Part shown: piece by piece, positions 10,375-23,420 of the stretch
How the letters are laid out: each line of letters opens with the position of its first letter
How positions within the stretch are numbered: position 1 is the stretch's first letter
NCBI GenBank assembly: GCA_028673005.1
Contig: CM054116.1
Location: forward strand, 93,702,707 to 93,766,706
Length of the DNA stretch: 64,000 bases
Source: Tanypteryx hageni
Taxonomy: Eukaryota > Arthropoda > Insecta > Odonata > Petaluridae
Reading direction: 5' to 3'
Translations under genes and position numbers: made by a program
Notes under the pieces: model-generated
Seen by the model: the letters and a program-made list of their open reading frames with translations, nothing else
What the model was told of the DNA's origin: nothing
Database searches by the model: none

Positions 10375-12962
10375 GTATTATAATACATAAGACTTAAGTG
10401 TTATGTTACTCTCTCTCTTTCAACCCTTACCTGCACGCATTCCTATTGTACATGTATATCTTTGAGAAATTAATGTTCACTTAACACAGTACTCTTCCGG
10501 AACACATCTACCATGTCAAATGGGGACTTACAGTAGTATTTTTTTTTAAAGAATAACACTACAATTCTCTTGTTGAAACTCATTAGTTACTCAACCATAG
10601 TCTTCCTCAATCATGAAAGAATTACCCCAATTGCAAAGTGAAAATTTTTTATTCCAATAATTAGGATAACTATACAAAAATTATCGAATGATGAGTTTTG
10701 CTTGTCTTGATAAACAACAAAAACAGTAAAAATAAAGATATACATTCATATTAACAATTCTAATAGACTTTATGCATATGACTTTTAAATCTTGCTGTGA
10801 TCAAAATCTAACAAATGTATCCAATAGTGCTCATCTAACAGATCTATAAAAATATAAAAGGAATTTATTTACAAAAACATTTACGGTCATAATAAATAAT
10901 TTCCAAAATCAATGTCTTATGATGTCTGGTGTTGAAAAAAGGAAAGGAAATCATGCAAACATCCTGATAAGAAATGTTGTCATTGACATAGCAGTCAATC
11001 TCTCACAATAAATTACTTCAAGGATTATTGCTATCTTTGAGTACAGAAAGTTAATATCAAAAGTATATTATCCTCCAAAATCACAGAAGACATCTCATGT
11101 AGAGTATTATGGAATAATTTCCACAATAATAGGTTTTTAACAAGGTTATTATAAAATAAGAAATAATATAACGTATCTCTAATTACAATTTTGGCAACTT
11201 TTATATTTTGCTATAAAATCAATATACAAAAGAGTTCATTAACAACATTTATCCTCTTTACAAAACAAAATAACGAATGACATGATTTAACAAGGCAGCA
11301 ATAATAAAAGGAGCAGCTGCATTTCAAAATAACTTCTTAAACATATCGCTTGCCTGTCACTCAAACTGATTCACTTGGATAACAAACTAATGTTCACATT
11401 TATCACAGTTTTAAATAATCTTTTGGCTTATATATATATATTCACGAGGTATCGTACACAATGCGAATACTCTAATAACCAGCCAGGAGTATGCTTTGAA
11501 TGATGGAGGCCAGCTACATCCCCTCTGTGGCACTAAAATAATCAATAAAGAGGCAGGAAAAAAGCAAATGAGACCGGTATGAGTAGAAAGGAAAGCTAAC
11601 AAAAGACATTGAATGCTGACTTCAAATTATAGCCCTCCATGTAATGCCATGAAACCACAAGCAAATGTTGCACCAATACTAATTTCAAGGAAGCTTTGTT
11701 TTCCCAAAACAAAAATAAATGCAATCAAGAACTAAATGACAATATAAGCTCTCCGACTGTTCCAACCTAAAATTCAAATCACCCATTCCTTATGCACCTG
11801 AGCAACTGCATGGCCAATACGTTTATAGATATCACATTAATTAAATATCCTTTAACTCACTATCAGCTTATACTTAAATTTTCTTTAAGAGCAAATATAT
11901 GGTCTGGATTTTATTCTCCAAATTGCATTTAAAAAGTACGCTTAAGGTTAAGCATAAAGATAGGCTCTTGATTGAAAAATACCTTATAAACTCAAAAATT
12001 TCCTCAATGTATTAAGTTCAACATTTTCTGTCAAATAAAGTGAAGCACTCATTAAATCAATTTTAACAAGCAACAGATTCTAAACAGTCTTATTACAACC
12101 TTCAATGTTTAGCTAACCAAACAAAATAGCTTTTATTTTTGAAGTACTTAAACATTTGACCACCTTTGAAGCCAACTGGAAATGCCCTAACTTTGAGAAA
12201 AATTGTTTCTCGCAAGAATAAATCACTAAAAGGATTATTAGAATGTTATAGTAAAACCAATAACAATATTAGCCAATTTATCCTCCTCTGGAATTTCATT
12301 TAGGAATCACAACTAGCATTTAAAGTTAACCACTGTCTAATGTTCCCCATAAAATCTTTAGACAAGATTTTTAAATTCAAGTTACTTAACACAGCTTAGG
12401 CAAGAATAAATTTTTAATACAATAAAAATTCCTAAGATCACAAATTATCATGATACTAAATGTTTCACATCAGTCTTTCTTATAATTGTCAATATCCATC
12501 ACGTTTCACTGATGTAGCATGAGTTAGCTAGGCCAGAGTAATTTAATAATGAAAATTATAGTTGAACTGTCAAAATTCTTGAATAATAAATTCAGTTAAT
12601 TGGATATGCATAATAATTCATCAAAAGCTTTACTACTAACTGGTTTCTTTGTTGATGATATTCTTAATGAATACTCAACCTAACAATAAAGTGCAATTTC
12701 AAGTCGGAAATTCCCATTGAAGACTTTTCATCTATCGCACAACGAATTAATCTAATCATCAACAGATGAATACTTTCCAATATATACGAGACTGCGAAAA
12801 GATGCACTATGCAAACAGAAAAATTAAATACTTCTTTAGTTTCAACGCTTCGTACTCAGTATATAAATCTGTCATTAAAAATTTTCTACACTCTATAACT
12901 CTACCTATAAATCACTCGAGTCGCTGATTCCATTATAATCCCGCAATTAATCTTAAAGCTTG
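10375..12962. other. Intron sequence, nothing recognised
   Basis: About 2.6 kb of AT-rich sequence with only short chance reading frames. No TIR pair, tRNA-like structure or coding remnant was found by eye. Confidence 0.5.
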
Positions 12963-13127
12963 TCACATAACTTCATTTGGTGCCCAGACAACAAAAGGTG
13001 ATGTCTCCTCCAAAGCATCTTGTTCTTCATCCCCTTCATTGTCGAACAATTCAGATGTGATGAATGCCGTAGGTATCAATGCACACGTAGGCAAACATTG
13101 CATGCGACATACTCCTCGAAAGAATAT
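12963..13127 (-). CDS. Candidate alternative last exon inside the 50-kb BET intron
   Basis: A good acceptor (branch-like ATTAAGTAATCA, then TTTGACATTTTTATGCAG) is followed by 54 codons and TGA. The peptide is IFFRGVCRMQCLPT…, then an acidic stretch DNEGDEEQDALEE, ending FVVWAPNEVM. Read in phase 0 it joins directly onto the upstream BET exon that ends LPPQ. If spliced that way it would give a protein with bromodomain 1 only. The other two phases hit stops early. I recognise no domain, and no AATAAA is obvious close downstream. It could equally be an exon of a nested gene or a decayed transposon piece. Confidence 0.3.
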   Translation of the reverse strand: MFFRGVCRMQCLPTCALIPTAFITSELFDNEGDEEQDALEETSPFVVWAPNEVM

Positions 13128-15479
13128 CTGCATAAAAATGTCAAATAGGTAATGATTACTTAATTGTTGACGAAGTAAAAACATGTATCTACGATGCAAC
13201 AAAGCAAAATTTAGTAGTTAAATACAAAACTCGACACTAGTGAGGTTATTAGCCGATTAGAATGTTGTGTTTGTATAGAAATGTTTAATCTGGCAGTGCC
13301 TGTATAACTACGCCATTTTAATTGTTACCGAACAAATATATATCCGGATGCTCTTTCAAAAGAAGAAAGTGAATTATTAACTACAGGCTCATCAGCCACA
13401 AAAAAGATATTTCACTTATGAAAATTAAGCAGTTTCAAGACCTAACACAAAATAAATCAAAGCTTCGGCTGTCAGGTTAAAGTATTAGAGCAGTACTTTC
13501 AAGGGATAATTAAATAACCATGCCATTTCAATGCTTACAAATGAAAACACGCGCTTGTTTTAAGGAGACAGACAATGCTCAAGTCACTTTCGGAGCTAAA
13601 TGCACGAATTAATAGTTCAATATTCCTTATTGATAAAAACAGAGCAGTACAGCTACACTGACTTGAGATGTGTACAATAGGATAGAGAAAATAAAGAAAT
13701 TATGCATCATGAAGTAAAAATACAAAGGCTTTTCCAAGTAATTAAGGAAATTCAACCAACTCTTACTTTGTAAATACAATTTTTATTTGATTAGTGCTTA
13801 TGATCACTCGATTTGATGCTATGATTATGTTATAGCAGTTATCTCATAAAACTTAATAACAATACAAGAAAGTGTGGAGAGATTTTTAACCGCCAAGATG
13901 TCGTTTTTAAAAGTTGTAATTTTATCTTTGGATTTTGTTTCGCTCATGTAATATAGCTTCTTAAAGCATTTTATCGCAGTACCTACTTTGCTAATATTTA
14001 GGCCTGGACCAATTTGATTCAGATCGAGTAGCCATCCCCAAAATTGAGAAGCCAGGATAGATGCCAAAAAGTTTGGGAATATTAGTCTGAGTTACAGTAT
14101 GAGTCATGCAGCTGTTTAAAATCTTATACATTTACAATAGTTTTAAATGAATAGAGAGACTTTGAAAAAAATATAGCAGAAAAAAGGTTGTGACATAGTA
14201 AAATTTCTAGGCACTATGCAGACCAGGTTCTCTGTACTTTTAGCCCTGCTAATAACATTAATTATAAAGCTTGGAGAAGAATAATTCTTTAGTATTCACA
14301 TATATTGTTTTTATACAAGAAAATAATACCAAGTGTGGCTGCTCATGTATTTGAATTTTGCATCCCCAGCAATAATTGTTTGTTATCTTATTAAATATGA
14401 TAATTTATGGTTTCTCATTTGAAACAATCAAACAAGTAGCTCCTTGCAAAATATTATTTATCTTCCATGGATAATTTTTAGTTACCAACAATCACTTGAA
14501 GTACGTTTCAATTGACAAAAATATTTAGTCTTCTTCAATTTTATGAATTATATCATAAATAAAATGCAAAGTTTTAATTTTGTGCTTACATTGTTCTGCA
14601 TCAGAATAATTGAAATTATTGCAGCATTCCCAAAAGTTATCTTATAAAGCTATTAATGACACCAGTTTCACCTGTCATTATCAAACTAAGTAATGATTAT
14701 TTTTATGACTACACAAAGTAAAAAGGCAACATTTAAGGAGCAATAATTCACTAGGGTCATAGAAAATCATTAACCCTTGAAAGCTTAAAAACCACAAACA
14801 TTAAAAATCCGTGTCTTCCCCCATAACCTAAAACTGTGTTTGCACCCCTCTCTATATCATGTTGTCCAAGTTCATAAACAATACCCACTCAACTTATAAT
14901 TGCCTTTTAAATAACCACCTTAAGAAAAACATGCACACAAATGATATTTCATAGACACTAGAGGGCTAGAATTTCATGGCTGCATATTGTAGGTATTAAG
15001 ATAAGGATGGTTGAACAGACATTAAATATATGTCTAATCTTTTGCATCCCCACAGGAGGGCTCACTCCGCTTATGATACCACTGCCATATCTGACATGTA
15101 TGTATTGGTTTCAATTTTATACATTCTTAATGCAGAATTTTTTTCTACTGCGCATATCTTCATTTTGATGAGACTTCTATTATAATTTTTGAGCAAATGC
15201 ACTGCTCTAACCTTATTTGATTAACGTTAAGATTTAAATCAACGAGATACTATGTACAGATCAAAAAGGGACTTTCTCCCACTTATGTGATAGAACTTTC
15301 TTTTATAAGAACCATTAATATATGAGAGATCATTGTCACAGCCATGCATGGACTTTTTAAAATCTGTCCATGGTAGTAACAGCCCTGTACTCAATATGCG
15401 AGGTGTTTTGAATTTATCAGGTTTATAACTACTTAATCTGGAAAGTATTTCTTTCCTTAGGCATATATTATATATTACA
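13128..15479. other. Intron sequence, nothing recognised
   Basis: AT-rich, without convincing coding frames. An 80-residue open frame at 13825-14067 (minus) has no domain-like composition and I treat it as chance. Confidence 0.5.
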
Positions 15480-15905
15480 TGTTGTCGGTGCTTGCATAAT
15501 GCAAGTGCTTAAAAAATCACCATACACAAAGATCTAAACTCATATATAAAGCAATGCATTCTCCAAGGCAACAGCATTTGAGCCACAGAGCCCATATCTA
15601 TACATATATTAATACAGCTCTTGCAGAATATTTCTAATTTTCCACGAAATTAAGGCACCTATCTGTAATGTCCAAATTCTCTGGCAACCAGCTGGCATCC
15701 AAGTTTTCATATTTCAAGTTTTGTGATTAATATCATCTGAATTAGCAATAAAAATAATTATCATTAAGACAATAGTGTATGTGTTTCACTAAAATTCATG
15801 AAAAACTTTGGATATTTTGTGTTAGGATTATTGAATCACTATCCGTGCCTTTTAGTTCATATCCTGACAGAAAAATCACAAAATACATATAATATCATTA
15901 TAGTT
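15480..15905. repeat. Dispersed repeat family 1, copy A
   Basis: Homologous in direct orientation to 25587-25945. Shared blocks include the near-palindrome GCTTGCATAATGCAAG, TCACCATACAC, CAACAGCATTTGA, CATTAAGACAATAG and TGTTAGGATTAT. The short hairpin is the best conserved point and also occurs in the third copy at about 34260. It is most likely a non-autonomous DNA element of unknown class. No terminal repeats were identified. Confidence 0.65.
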
Positions 15906-16744
15906 TTTCCTTGTTAGTAAGAGAAGCATATGGCATTACTCTTTCCACACTCTCAAACCATATTTCAATTCTTTCGCTCAATAATTGAAAAGTTAAATAT
16001 TTCTAGGAAAACTTGGGAAATATGACATCATCATAAGTTTACATCATAGTTTCAAATCAATGGAACTAAAATATAATCAACTAATTCTTTTTAGAATATC
16101 AAAGCTATTATAAAACTAGTATAAAAGCCCGTCAATATGACGGTAAGGAATATATTATTTATGGGGAACTTAGAAATGAATATAACAGCTGTAATAATTG
16201 AGTAAGAGTCGATATAAAATTTGCCATAATAGAGATTCAGGAGAATTTCTTTCTCAGTCTTGTTATCTCCAATGATAAGCCCCTTGTCAAAAATGAAGTA
16301 ATAATATTCCCTCCCTCCCTCTCACTGTCCCTCTGTCTTCTCCCACCTCTCCTGTTAAGTGAACCATATTTTAGATAGCTTTTCATTATTTAATGTATAA
16401 TTATGGAAATGTATAATTATGAAAAATCTGTCATTCCTGCATGTCAGGCTGAGTTCAACACAAAAATTGGGCAAATACAGTAAATGCTTATTGTGGGACA
16501 CACAGGGCTTTTAATTCCTACAAAGATTCCTAAGCCCAAAATGTCTCTTGATCCCTTAAGTATTTTGGGAAAAGGGAATGCAAGATTAATTAATTTTCAC
16601 GTTGTTTAGATGGCTAGAATACCATTTTACAACAGCAACTACGGTAAAAACATAATTTAGAACTTAAATCTTCAATAAAGGGTTATTTCAATGCCATAAA
16701 CAAAACCAAAGACCATATGTATCTAGATATGAGAAGCAAGTCAA

Positions 16745-17072
16745 GGCATAAAAATGAATTTTTACACCCAACTTTTATATGGCTAATACTTTAATATGAA
16801 TCAACTTTATAATATAATTATGATTACCTTACTACTTGCATGGGCAAAAAAATTTGCAAAAGTGTCGACCTACCAACTATTGAGTGATGTGGGGGTCTCT
16901 CTATTTAATCTTTTTACAGTTAAGAGAATGGTAGACATAAGTAGAGAACTCAGTGGCAAACGTAAGAATGTTTGGTATATAAGTAGTAAGAAGTTTGATA
17001 GTATCTTTTGTTTCATTAATAGAAATACTAACTTATCCATTCATATTGCTTAAAATCAACGAAAATATACTG
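16745..17072. repeat. Dispersed repeat family 2, copy A
   Basis: About 330 bp collinear with 20578-20912, differing by scattered substitutions and short indels. Shared stretches include CTTTATATGGCTAATACTTT-type sequence, GTAGAGAACTCAGTGGCAAAC and AAGTTTGATAGTATCTTTTG. An 85-codon frame is open here (16796-17053) but is broken in the other copy, so coding is unlikely. This looks like an uncharacterised interspersed repeat or a local duplication. Confidence 0.7.
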
Positions 17073-17595
17073 CTAATTCCGAGTAATGCAGCTTTAGATA
17101 CTAGTAGGAGTGAAATTGTTAAATATTTCATATTTTAGTCATCTAACTTAAATTACAAAAATAATAAATTGCTCTTTTCCTAACATCACATCAACCATCC
17201 ATATAAAAGACTATAAATATAGTTATCTGAAGAATTGCTAAGTTACAACACAACACTTTAAAAATTTTCATTTAAATTTGTTTAAATTAACATCCTTTAC
17301 AACAGTATTACCTATCTTAAATAGTGAATAAAGACAAAAAGTATTTAAGATAAATAAAAACTTACTATCACTAACAAATACAATAAATAAAAACTTACAA
17401 TTATTAGCAAAAATATCCCTTCAAAAAAGTAGGAATGCTCGTATCAATACCAATCCAATTAAAATAAAGAGATTTCTATTAAAAGATTACAGCATTAACA
17501 ATGACAATAGTTTGTTTAATCTCGTTGCTATGATGAATGCTTGTCTATCTTCCCACGTGAATTCAAATACACATTAATCACAGCGAAAGGTAAGA

Positions 17596-17745
17596 ATCTG
17601 GTGGCCGAGGTGACTAAATCACTCGTCTTACGCGAAGGTGAGGTGGTTCGAACCTCTCAAACAACTTTGGATTTTTTTTAGATTAGACGGGGTCCAAAAC
17701 ACACATATATAAAGTGAAGTTAATATAAAAGTTGGTAATAACAAC
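17596..17745 (+). mobile_element. tRNA-derived SINE candidate (Leu/Ser-like head)
   Basis: TGGCCGAGGTGACTAAATCA resembles the A box and D arm of class II tRNAs. About 35 bp later GGTGGTTCGAACCTC carries a B box (GGTTCGAACC). A T-run follows at about 17674. The body then reads ATATATAAAGTGAAGTTAAT and AAAGTTGGTAATAAC, and this part recurs at 22247-22285. An RNA polymerase III head plus a shared body fits a SINE. The limits and target duplication are not determined. Confidence 0.5.
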
Positions 17746-20084
17746 CATCCCATTCATTTATGGCTTAAGTGCATTATGTATGTTTCCCTCTGCTAGTACA
17801 TATGTAGGCGGGTGTAAATTTTGTACTCCACATAGTAGTTCAGCTAAAACCTATTATAATGCAGCTTGCTATACTGCTGATTCAGAAATACCGCAGGGTA
17901 AGTCATGTCCCCAAAGTAATTTTATAAAGATGCTAAGAATTTAAGCAATGTGTATAGTCTGTCCAATGTAACTTTTTGTTTTTCCAAATACATATTGGCA
18001 CATTGCCAGGAAATGTGCCAAAAAATATCTCGTGAGTAATTTTAATAATTTTTGAATGGATCAAGTTTTGCAGATTGTGGTGACGAAGAAAAGAAAAATA
18101 ATATTTTCAAAATATCAAAACCTTATCCTTTGAAAAGCGTAGTCAACTTCGATTTTCAAAACACTGTTCTTCAAAAATCTCCCCTTCATTTAACACTTAG
18201 GCAAGTGTAAGTTACTTCATTCCAAGCTTTTTTCAGTCAGAAAATCTCTCCTAACCTTTCCCACGTATTGGGTAATATTCATTAGCAGTCACTCAAGTCG
18301 CTATGATAACTCACTTGGGAAACAAACTTTGTTGGTCGTGCATGCGCTGTCTGCCCGCTCATAGTCACCTCCACTTGGGATACTTCCATGCCAATTCATT
18401 ACCTTGATTTTCCATTCGGTTGCTTCCACTGCCTGTACCACCCGCTTACAGCTTTCATGTGGTACACAGCCTTATAGATTGGCTGTGCATTTTTATATAA
18501 TTTTGCAATTAAATTTATAAATAGGGATAGATCATAAAAAATAGTTCCTGCAGCCTTTCATTACCTATCTCCCAAAATACGGCAGGTTGCATATAACGCA
18601 GGCATTCTTTGTCACCAAATACCCACATTTTAATGGGGTTCTACTGTAGTTCTGTAGTCGTATGAGAAAATATGATTTGCATTTTGCGAATTTACATTTC
18701 ACATCGATTTTCCAGAACCAATTATTCGCTAAGTTCAAAAAGATGGTGTAATGATACATATTTCAGGTACTAAAAGGGCATCAACATGGTAGGGAAACAA
18801 AGATGTTTTTTTTCAACCAAAATATACTTATATTAATATAGATAAATGGATTTAGATGGCATGGCAATTGTAAAGGTAGAAAAACTTTTCAACCATGAAT
18901 CTCAAATGTAAACACTGCATTGCAGTATAAGTCCTTTGTTTGCCAAGAATTTCCCTGTACCAGTGGTGCAATATCACATCAATGTATCTTCTGTCGGAGC
19001 AAATTTATAACTGAAAACTTCATTAAATAAGCTGCATATTGGATCTGCGTGAGGTTCTGTTGAATAAACTTGATTTCACTAGCTACTTAATTGTGCTGCA
19101 CTGCTATTTTTGTTTCCACATAAAAGTCATTATCAGAATATATTTTTTAAAATCTTGCTGTCTCACAAGCCAGGAAATGTAAATGTTTAATATGAGCGAT
19201 TTCAAATGGTAGACAGAAAAAGATGAATAGAATAAGAAACTTCGTTAATTTTCCTAAAACATAGTTCAAATTTGATGATCGTACGTCAATTTTTTCTAAT
19301 TTTAATTCCCAAAAGAATAAAAGCCTTTAAAAAGTTGATTTTTACAGGTTTTCTTACGGGAAACAGAAATCCCCCCCCGGTTGAACCCGCGTCTTTTTTC
19401 GTATTTTTTCTCGTCATTTAATTTTATATCTGAATCAAACATTCCTGCGAAATGTCAACCTTCCACCTAATCGGGAAGTTTGTTAAAAAGTGCCATTGAA
19501 GACGTCGCACAAACCCCACCATCTAGGCTTTTATTATAATAAAAGCCTGTCAAATAATGAAAAGGGTTATAAAAGATTCTTGCTGCTGTGGGAAAGCATT
19601 ACTTCTTTTTTTCTAAAACCATTTTCTAAATACTATTATTACATTTTGCAGGAAGTACCACACGTCTTAGGTTCATACCATTGGCTAGGATGTAAATAAT
19701 TGTATCATACCATAATATGCTATTTAATTTATGTAATGGGATGATTTTCGTTTGGCAGTATGCAGCAGTTTTTACTAACTATTCAGGCCGCAGGTCAGCT
19801 GCATCCCACTCCCCTCCACGGAGCTATGGAATAATGAAATTTTAACAAAATATATTGTCATTTTACATTCATAATTTACAGGTTATTTAGAATTTTTCCG
19901 CAAAAAAGAACATCTACAGTGTGGACATTCATGGGTTTCTTATTTCATTAGTTTTGCCATTGAAATGCAGCGATAGGTTACGAGTATGATATACGATGAT
20001 AATCATAGTATTATGTACAAAAATAACACAAAATTATAAACAAATCTCAAAAAGAATAGTGAATTCTTTTAATGATGAAAATTA
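17746..20084. other. Intron sequence with a possible DNA-transposon end
   Basis: Mostly unassigned. At about 18540-18648 a GC-richer stretch (ACGGCAGGTTGCATATAACG, then TTTTAATGGGGTTCTACTGTA) looks like the right end of a Tigger-like element terminating in CTACTG before TA. No matching left end was found nearby. No RNA gene is seen. Confidence 0.35.
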
Positions 20085-20577
20085 CTGTATTTTTCTGGCT
20101 ATAAGATGCACTTTTTCCCAGAAAAATGACTCACGTAATTAGCCTGCATCATATAAACTGAAGGTAAGATTATTACAGCATTCAGTACTACACTCATGAA
20201 TCCACTGATCCCCAAAATGTAATAGATGACAATAAATTGATGCAAAAACAAAATATACATTATTAAAAATACTAGTGAAAAATTGTTGATGTCTACAGTA
20301 AAACTTTATGCAACATGAATACAGATAAAGAATTTTCATCATTGTGCTTTATTAGATGTTTGCTCAGTGATTACAATTTGGATGCATTTGTGTAATGACT
20401 GCATTGAATAGCGCAATTAATGACATGGAACAGTAGAATTCATGTAACGTCAAATATTTTAAACATATCTAGGATAAATAACGTTGTGCATTGAGATTGC
20501 AATGGCTACCAGAATGAAAAGATAGGCCTACACTATTATCTATAAGCTTCAAGTGATTCAATACATAACAAGTGAAG

Positions 20578-20912
20578 ATATAAAAATGAATTTTTAAAAC
20601 CAACTTTTATATAGTTAATACTTTAATATGAATAAACTCTATAATATAATTATGATAACCTTTCTGCTTGCATGGGTATAAAAAGTTGCAAAAGTGTCTA
20701 CCAGCTGTTGAGTGATGTGGGGGGTCTCTATATTTAACCTTTAATGTTTTTACAGTTGAGAGAATGGCAAACATAAGTAGAGAACTCAGTGGCAAACATT
20801 ACAATATTTGGTATATAAGTTGTAAGAAGTTTGATAGTATCTTTTGTTTCATTAATGAAAATACTGACTTATCCATTCATATTGCTTAAAATCAACGAAA
20901 GTATACTGCTGA
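20578..20912. repeat. Dispersed repeat family 2, copy B
   Basis: Direct-orientation copy of 16745-17072, 3.8 kb away, with about 85-90% identity by eye. The frame that is open in copy A has several stops and indels here. Confidence 0.7.
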
Positions 20913-21570
20913 ACTTGTTGGATATGGTATGGAAATTGTCGTCGATATTTGTAAACAGCAGCAAAACCCGTACACGAAGAACAGATCCACATACTCTTCA
21001 TTTGAAAACATAAACGGCATTATTGAAAGTTAATGATACCACATGTGTCACAGTGCACTACACTGAATGCTAGCTTACATTCTACTGACATGCTGCCTGC
21101 AAGCTTGCAAATTATGTACACGTGTTGTGCAAGCGTCATGCTTCTCATTGTTGTAACAATGGATTATGTATCAATGTAATTGAATGATTATTTAAATAAT
21201 ACATTTTTCAACAATTAACAATGTATATGAATAATTATTTAAACAATGCATTTTTTCTGCCATTAAGTTGTACAAATCAAAGTATGAGATAATTTAAATT
21301 GCCTGTAGCTATGTAACAAATGAGAATCAGACCCATGTTCATGACATTTTTACTCAAAATCACTTAAAGAATAAGATCCCGAAGTTATGACAAAGTCGCC
21401 GGACACCCTGTATATACTAGGGGCCTGTTGCAGTACTTCCTTCAAACATCTAGAGAGCCTTGCATGAAGTGACCCAATGCGATAGTTCCTATGACAAAAA
21501 ATTGATACAAAGTGTTATTAGTTGAACCACTTTTATTGCCCCTCTTAAAATAATTATATAGCTCACACCA

Positions 21571-21700
21571 TTCATGCCTTTTCGAGAGACGAATTCCCAC
21601 TTAAAACCTGCAAGAGTTTGCGCCAATTATTCAGGCGAAAGATTTGTTGAAATTGAGCAGACCGTTCTTTATTTATTTGTGTTTATACTAGGAGGTGACG
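21571..21700. repeat. Dispersed repeat family 3, copy A
   Basis: Matches 22078-22205 in direct orientation. Common blocks are CATGCCTTT, CCACTTAAAACCTG, TATTCAGGCGAAAGATTT and GAGCAGAC. It may be part of a SINE with the copy below, but no promoter boxes are clear in this one. Confidence 0.6.
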
Positions 21701-22059
21701 TCACTCAAAACAATGTTTTTGCCCTTCACACGTTTTATTGCAAGCTTAGTGCAAATGCACTTGAAGCCCGAGTCAAACAATGCAAAAATCTGAGATGAAC
21801 AATGCCGGATACCCTAGCAACCTCCTTTTTGAAATGTCGAAAAACCAGAGAAAATAGAAAATAAACTTAAAATATGAGCAAACAGGAATTATACAACAGA
21901 ATCAGCGGTAAGAATAAGAATCTTTATTTTTTTCTGCGTTAAATGGTATAAATCTCGAGTCAAAGTCTCGTTCATAAGATTTTTTAAAATGTTAAAGAAT
22001 AAAGGTCTACACATCGTATTCTAGCCAATTACGTGTTAATGAAATGCAAAAAGAAAAAC

Positions 22060-22285
22060 TGTCCTGGTATCGAACCCATGCCTTTCCGGGGGACGACTAC
22101 CCACTTAAAACCTGTAGGAGTTCGAGCCAAGTATTCAGGCGAAAGATTTATCGAAATCGAGCAGACTGTTCCTGGTTTATTTGCATTCATGCTGGAAGGC
22201 TTCAGATGCAGGCAGGGAAGCAGAGACATAGCGGTTATAATGTATTAGATATATAAAGCGAAGTTAATATCAAAGTTGGTAAAAA
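22060..22285. repeat. Dispersed repeat family 3, copy B, with SINE-like tail
   Basis: Contains the second copy of the 21571-21700 sequence. On the minus strand, GGGTTCGATACCAGG at about 22068-22082 looks like an RNA polymerase III B box. Downstream, ATATAAAGCGAAGTTAATAT and AAAGTTGGTAAAAAC match the body of the SINE candidate at 17596-17745. This suggests a shared SINE family, truncated or composite here. Confidence 0.45.
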
Positions 22286-22720
22286 CGGTCTGAAACCAAG
22301 CAGCTCTCCTCTCACAGAAAAAATGATCCGTGAATGGAGAAAAAAAGAGGAAAAACAGAAGGTACAGGAAAGGAAAAAGTCTTTGAAAGCTTGGTCCTAA
22401 ACGCCCACAACTATAGGAAGTGATACAAAAAGTCCAAACCAGCACTAATGCAGGATGGTTTCCCAAAGTTGACGTCCTGAATTGATTACTTATATTGACA
22501 GGAAATGTTTCAGTATGTGTTAGTCATTCCAAGGAATTCTCATATCATAAATACCATTTGTAATTCATTGTTTATCAATGATAGAGAAAAATTGGAAAAC
22601 AAATTAATAGAGCATTATCAGCTTTAAAATAGTAAAAGCAAAGTCAAAATCACTTTCTGACATTAATTTTTGCATGTATTTTTTTAAAATAATGAATTTA
22701 ATAAATGTTACTGTTTAAAC

Positions 22721-23000
22721 CAGTGGTTCCCAACCTGGGTGCCGCAGCTGATTTTTAGGGGTGCCAGGATAAAATTAGTTTTGTAAATAAATCAACAATT
22801 TGGATGTGTATACAGGTAACTAGGGCATTAATTTTATCTCTAGTAAATTGATTATGGTGTGATACCAACAAATGGATATGTCCAAAGGTTTTAATACTTG
22901 TTTGTGAAAATATAAAAACATTGCTTGAAGGCTGGGATGCCGCAAAATTCTGTTTATCTTTGTAAGGGTGCCACACCTACAAAAAGGTTGGAAACCACTG
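22721..23000. mobile_element. hAT-type MITE
   Basis: A 280-bp unit starting CAGTGGTTCCCAACCTGGG and ending AAAGGTTGGAAACCACTG, which are inverted copies. It is flanked by 8-bp sequences GTTTAAAC (22713-22720) and GTTTATAC (23001-23008), identical at 7 of 8 positions. Length, ends and 8-bp duplication fit a non-autonomous hAT. It has no coding capacity. Confidence 0.85.
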
Positions 23001-23339
23001 GTTTATACGCTAATATGTATGGATCCACTGTCCACTGCTGAAGGGTAGTTGAGTGGAAAAGAAAACAACACATTTGTTCACTAGTCTATGCTCAAGCCGA
23101 GTTTAGTAATAATCGTCTCCATGGCAACTGCGATTTAAAATGAAAAATGCTGTTTTGGTAGAAATTCAAGAAAATATGATCAATTATAAAAATTCTGTGA
23201 TAAGAATTACTCTATATTCTTTTCCCATTATAACAGTACACACCTCGCTCTGATATCACAATTTTAAGATATTTTAATGTATTAAAGAAAACATCTCTGC
23301 ACGATAGATTTGAGACTTCGTATGTAAAACAAAAAGGGA

Positions 23340-23420
23340 AAAGATGTTCCTGGAATTGAACCCGGGACAAATCTTCACCAAATAAAATATAACCCAGAGG
23401 TGGGCCTGGCAGCACGAGCC
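23340..23420 (-). repeat. Possible tRNA-derived fragment
   Basis: The minus strand contains CCCGGGTTCAATTCCAGGAA, a B-box/T-arm-like sequence, preceded by GCTGCCAGGCCCACCTCTGG. The T stem has one mismatch and no clear D arm or acceptor stem is present. It is probably a decayed SINE head. Confidence 0.25.

Noticed and set aside
22285..22400. Plus-strand coding-like stretch LTEKMIREWRKKEEKQKVQE
   Set aside because: Purine-rich run giving Lys/Glu codons by composition. A stop follows soon and no splice sites or homologue are evident.
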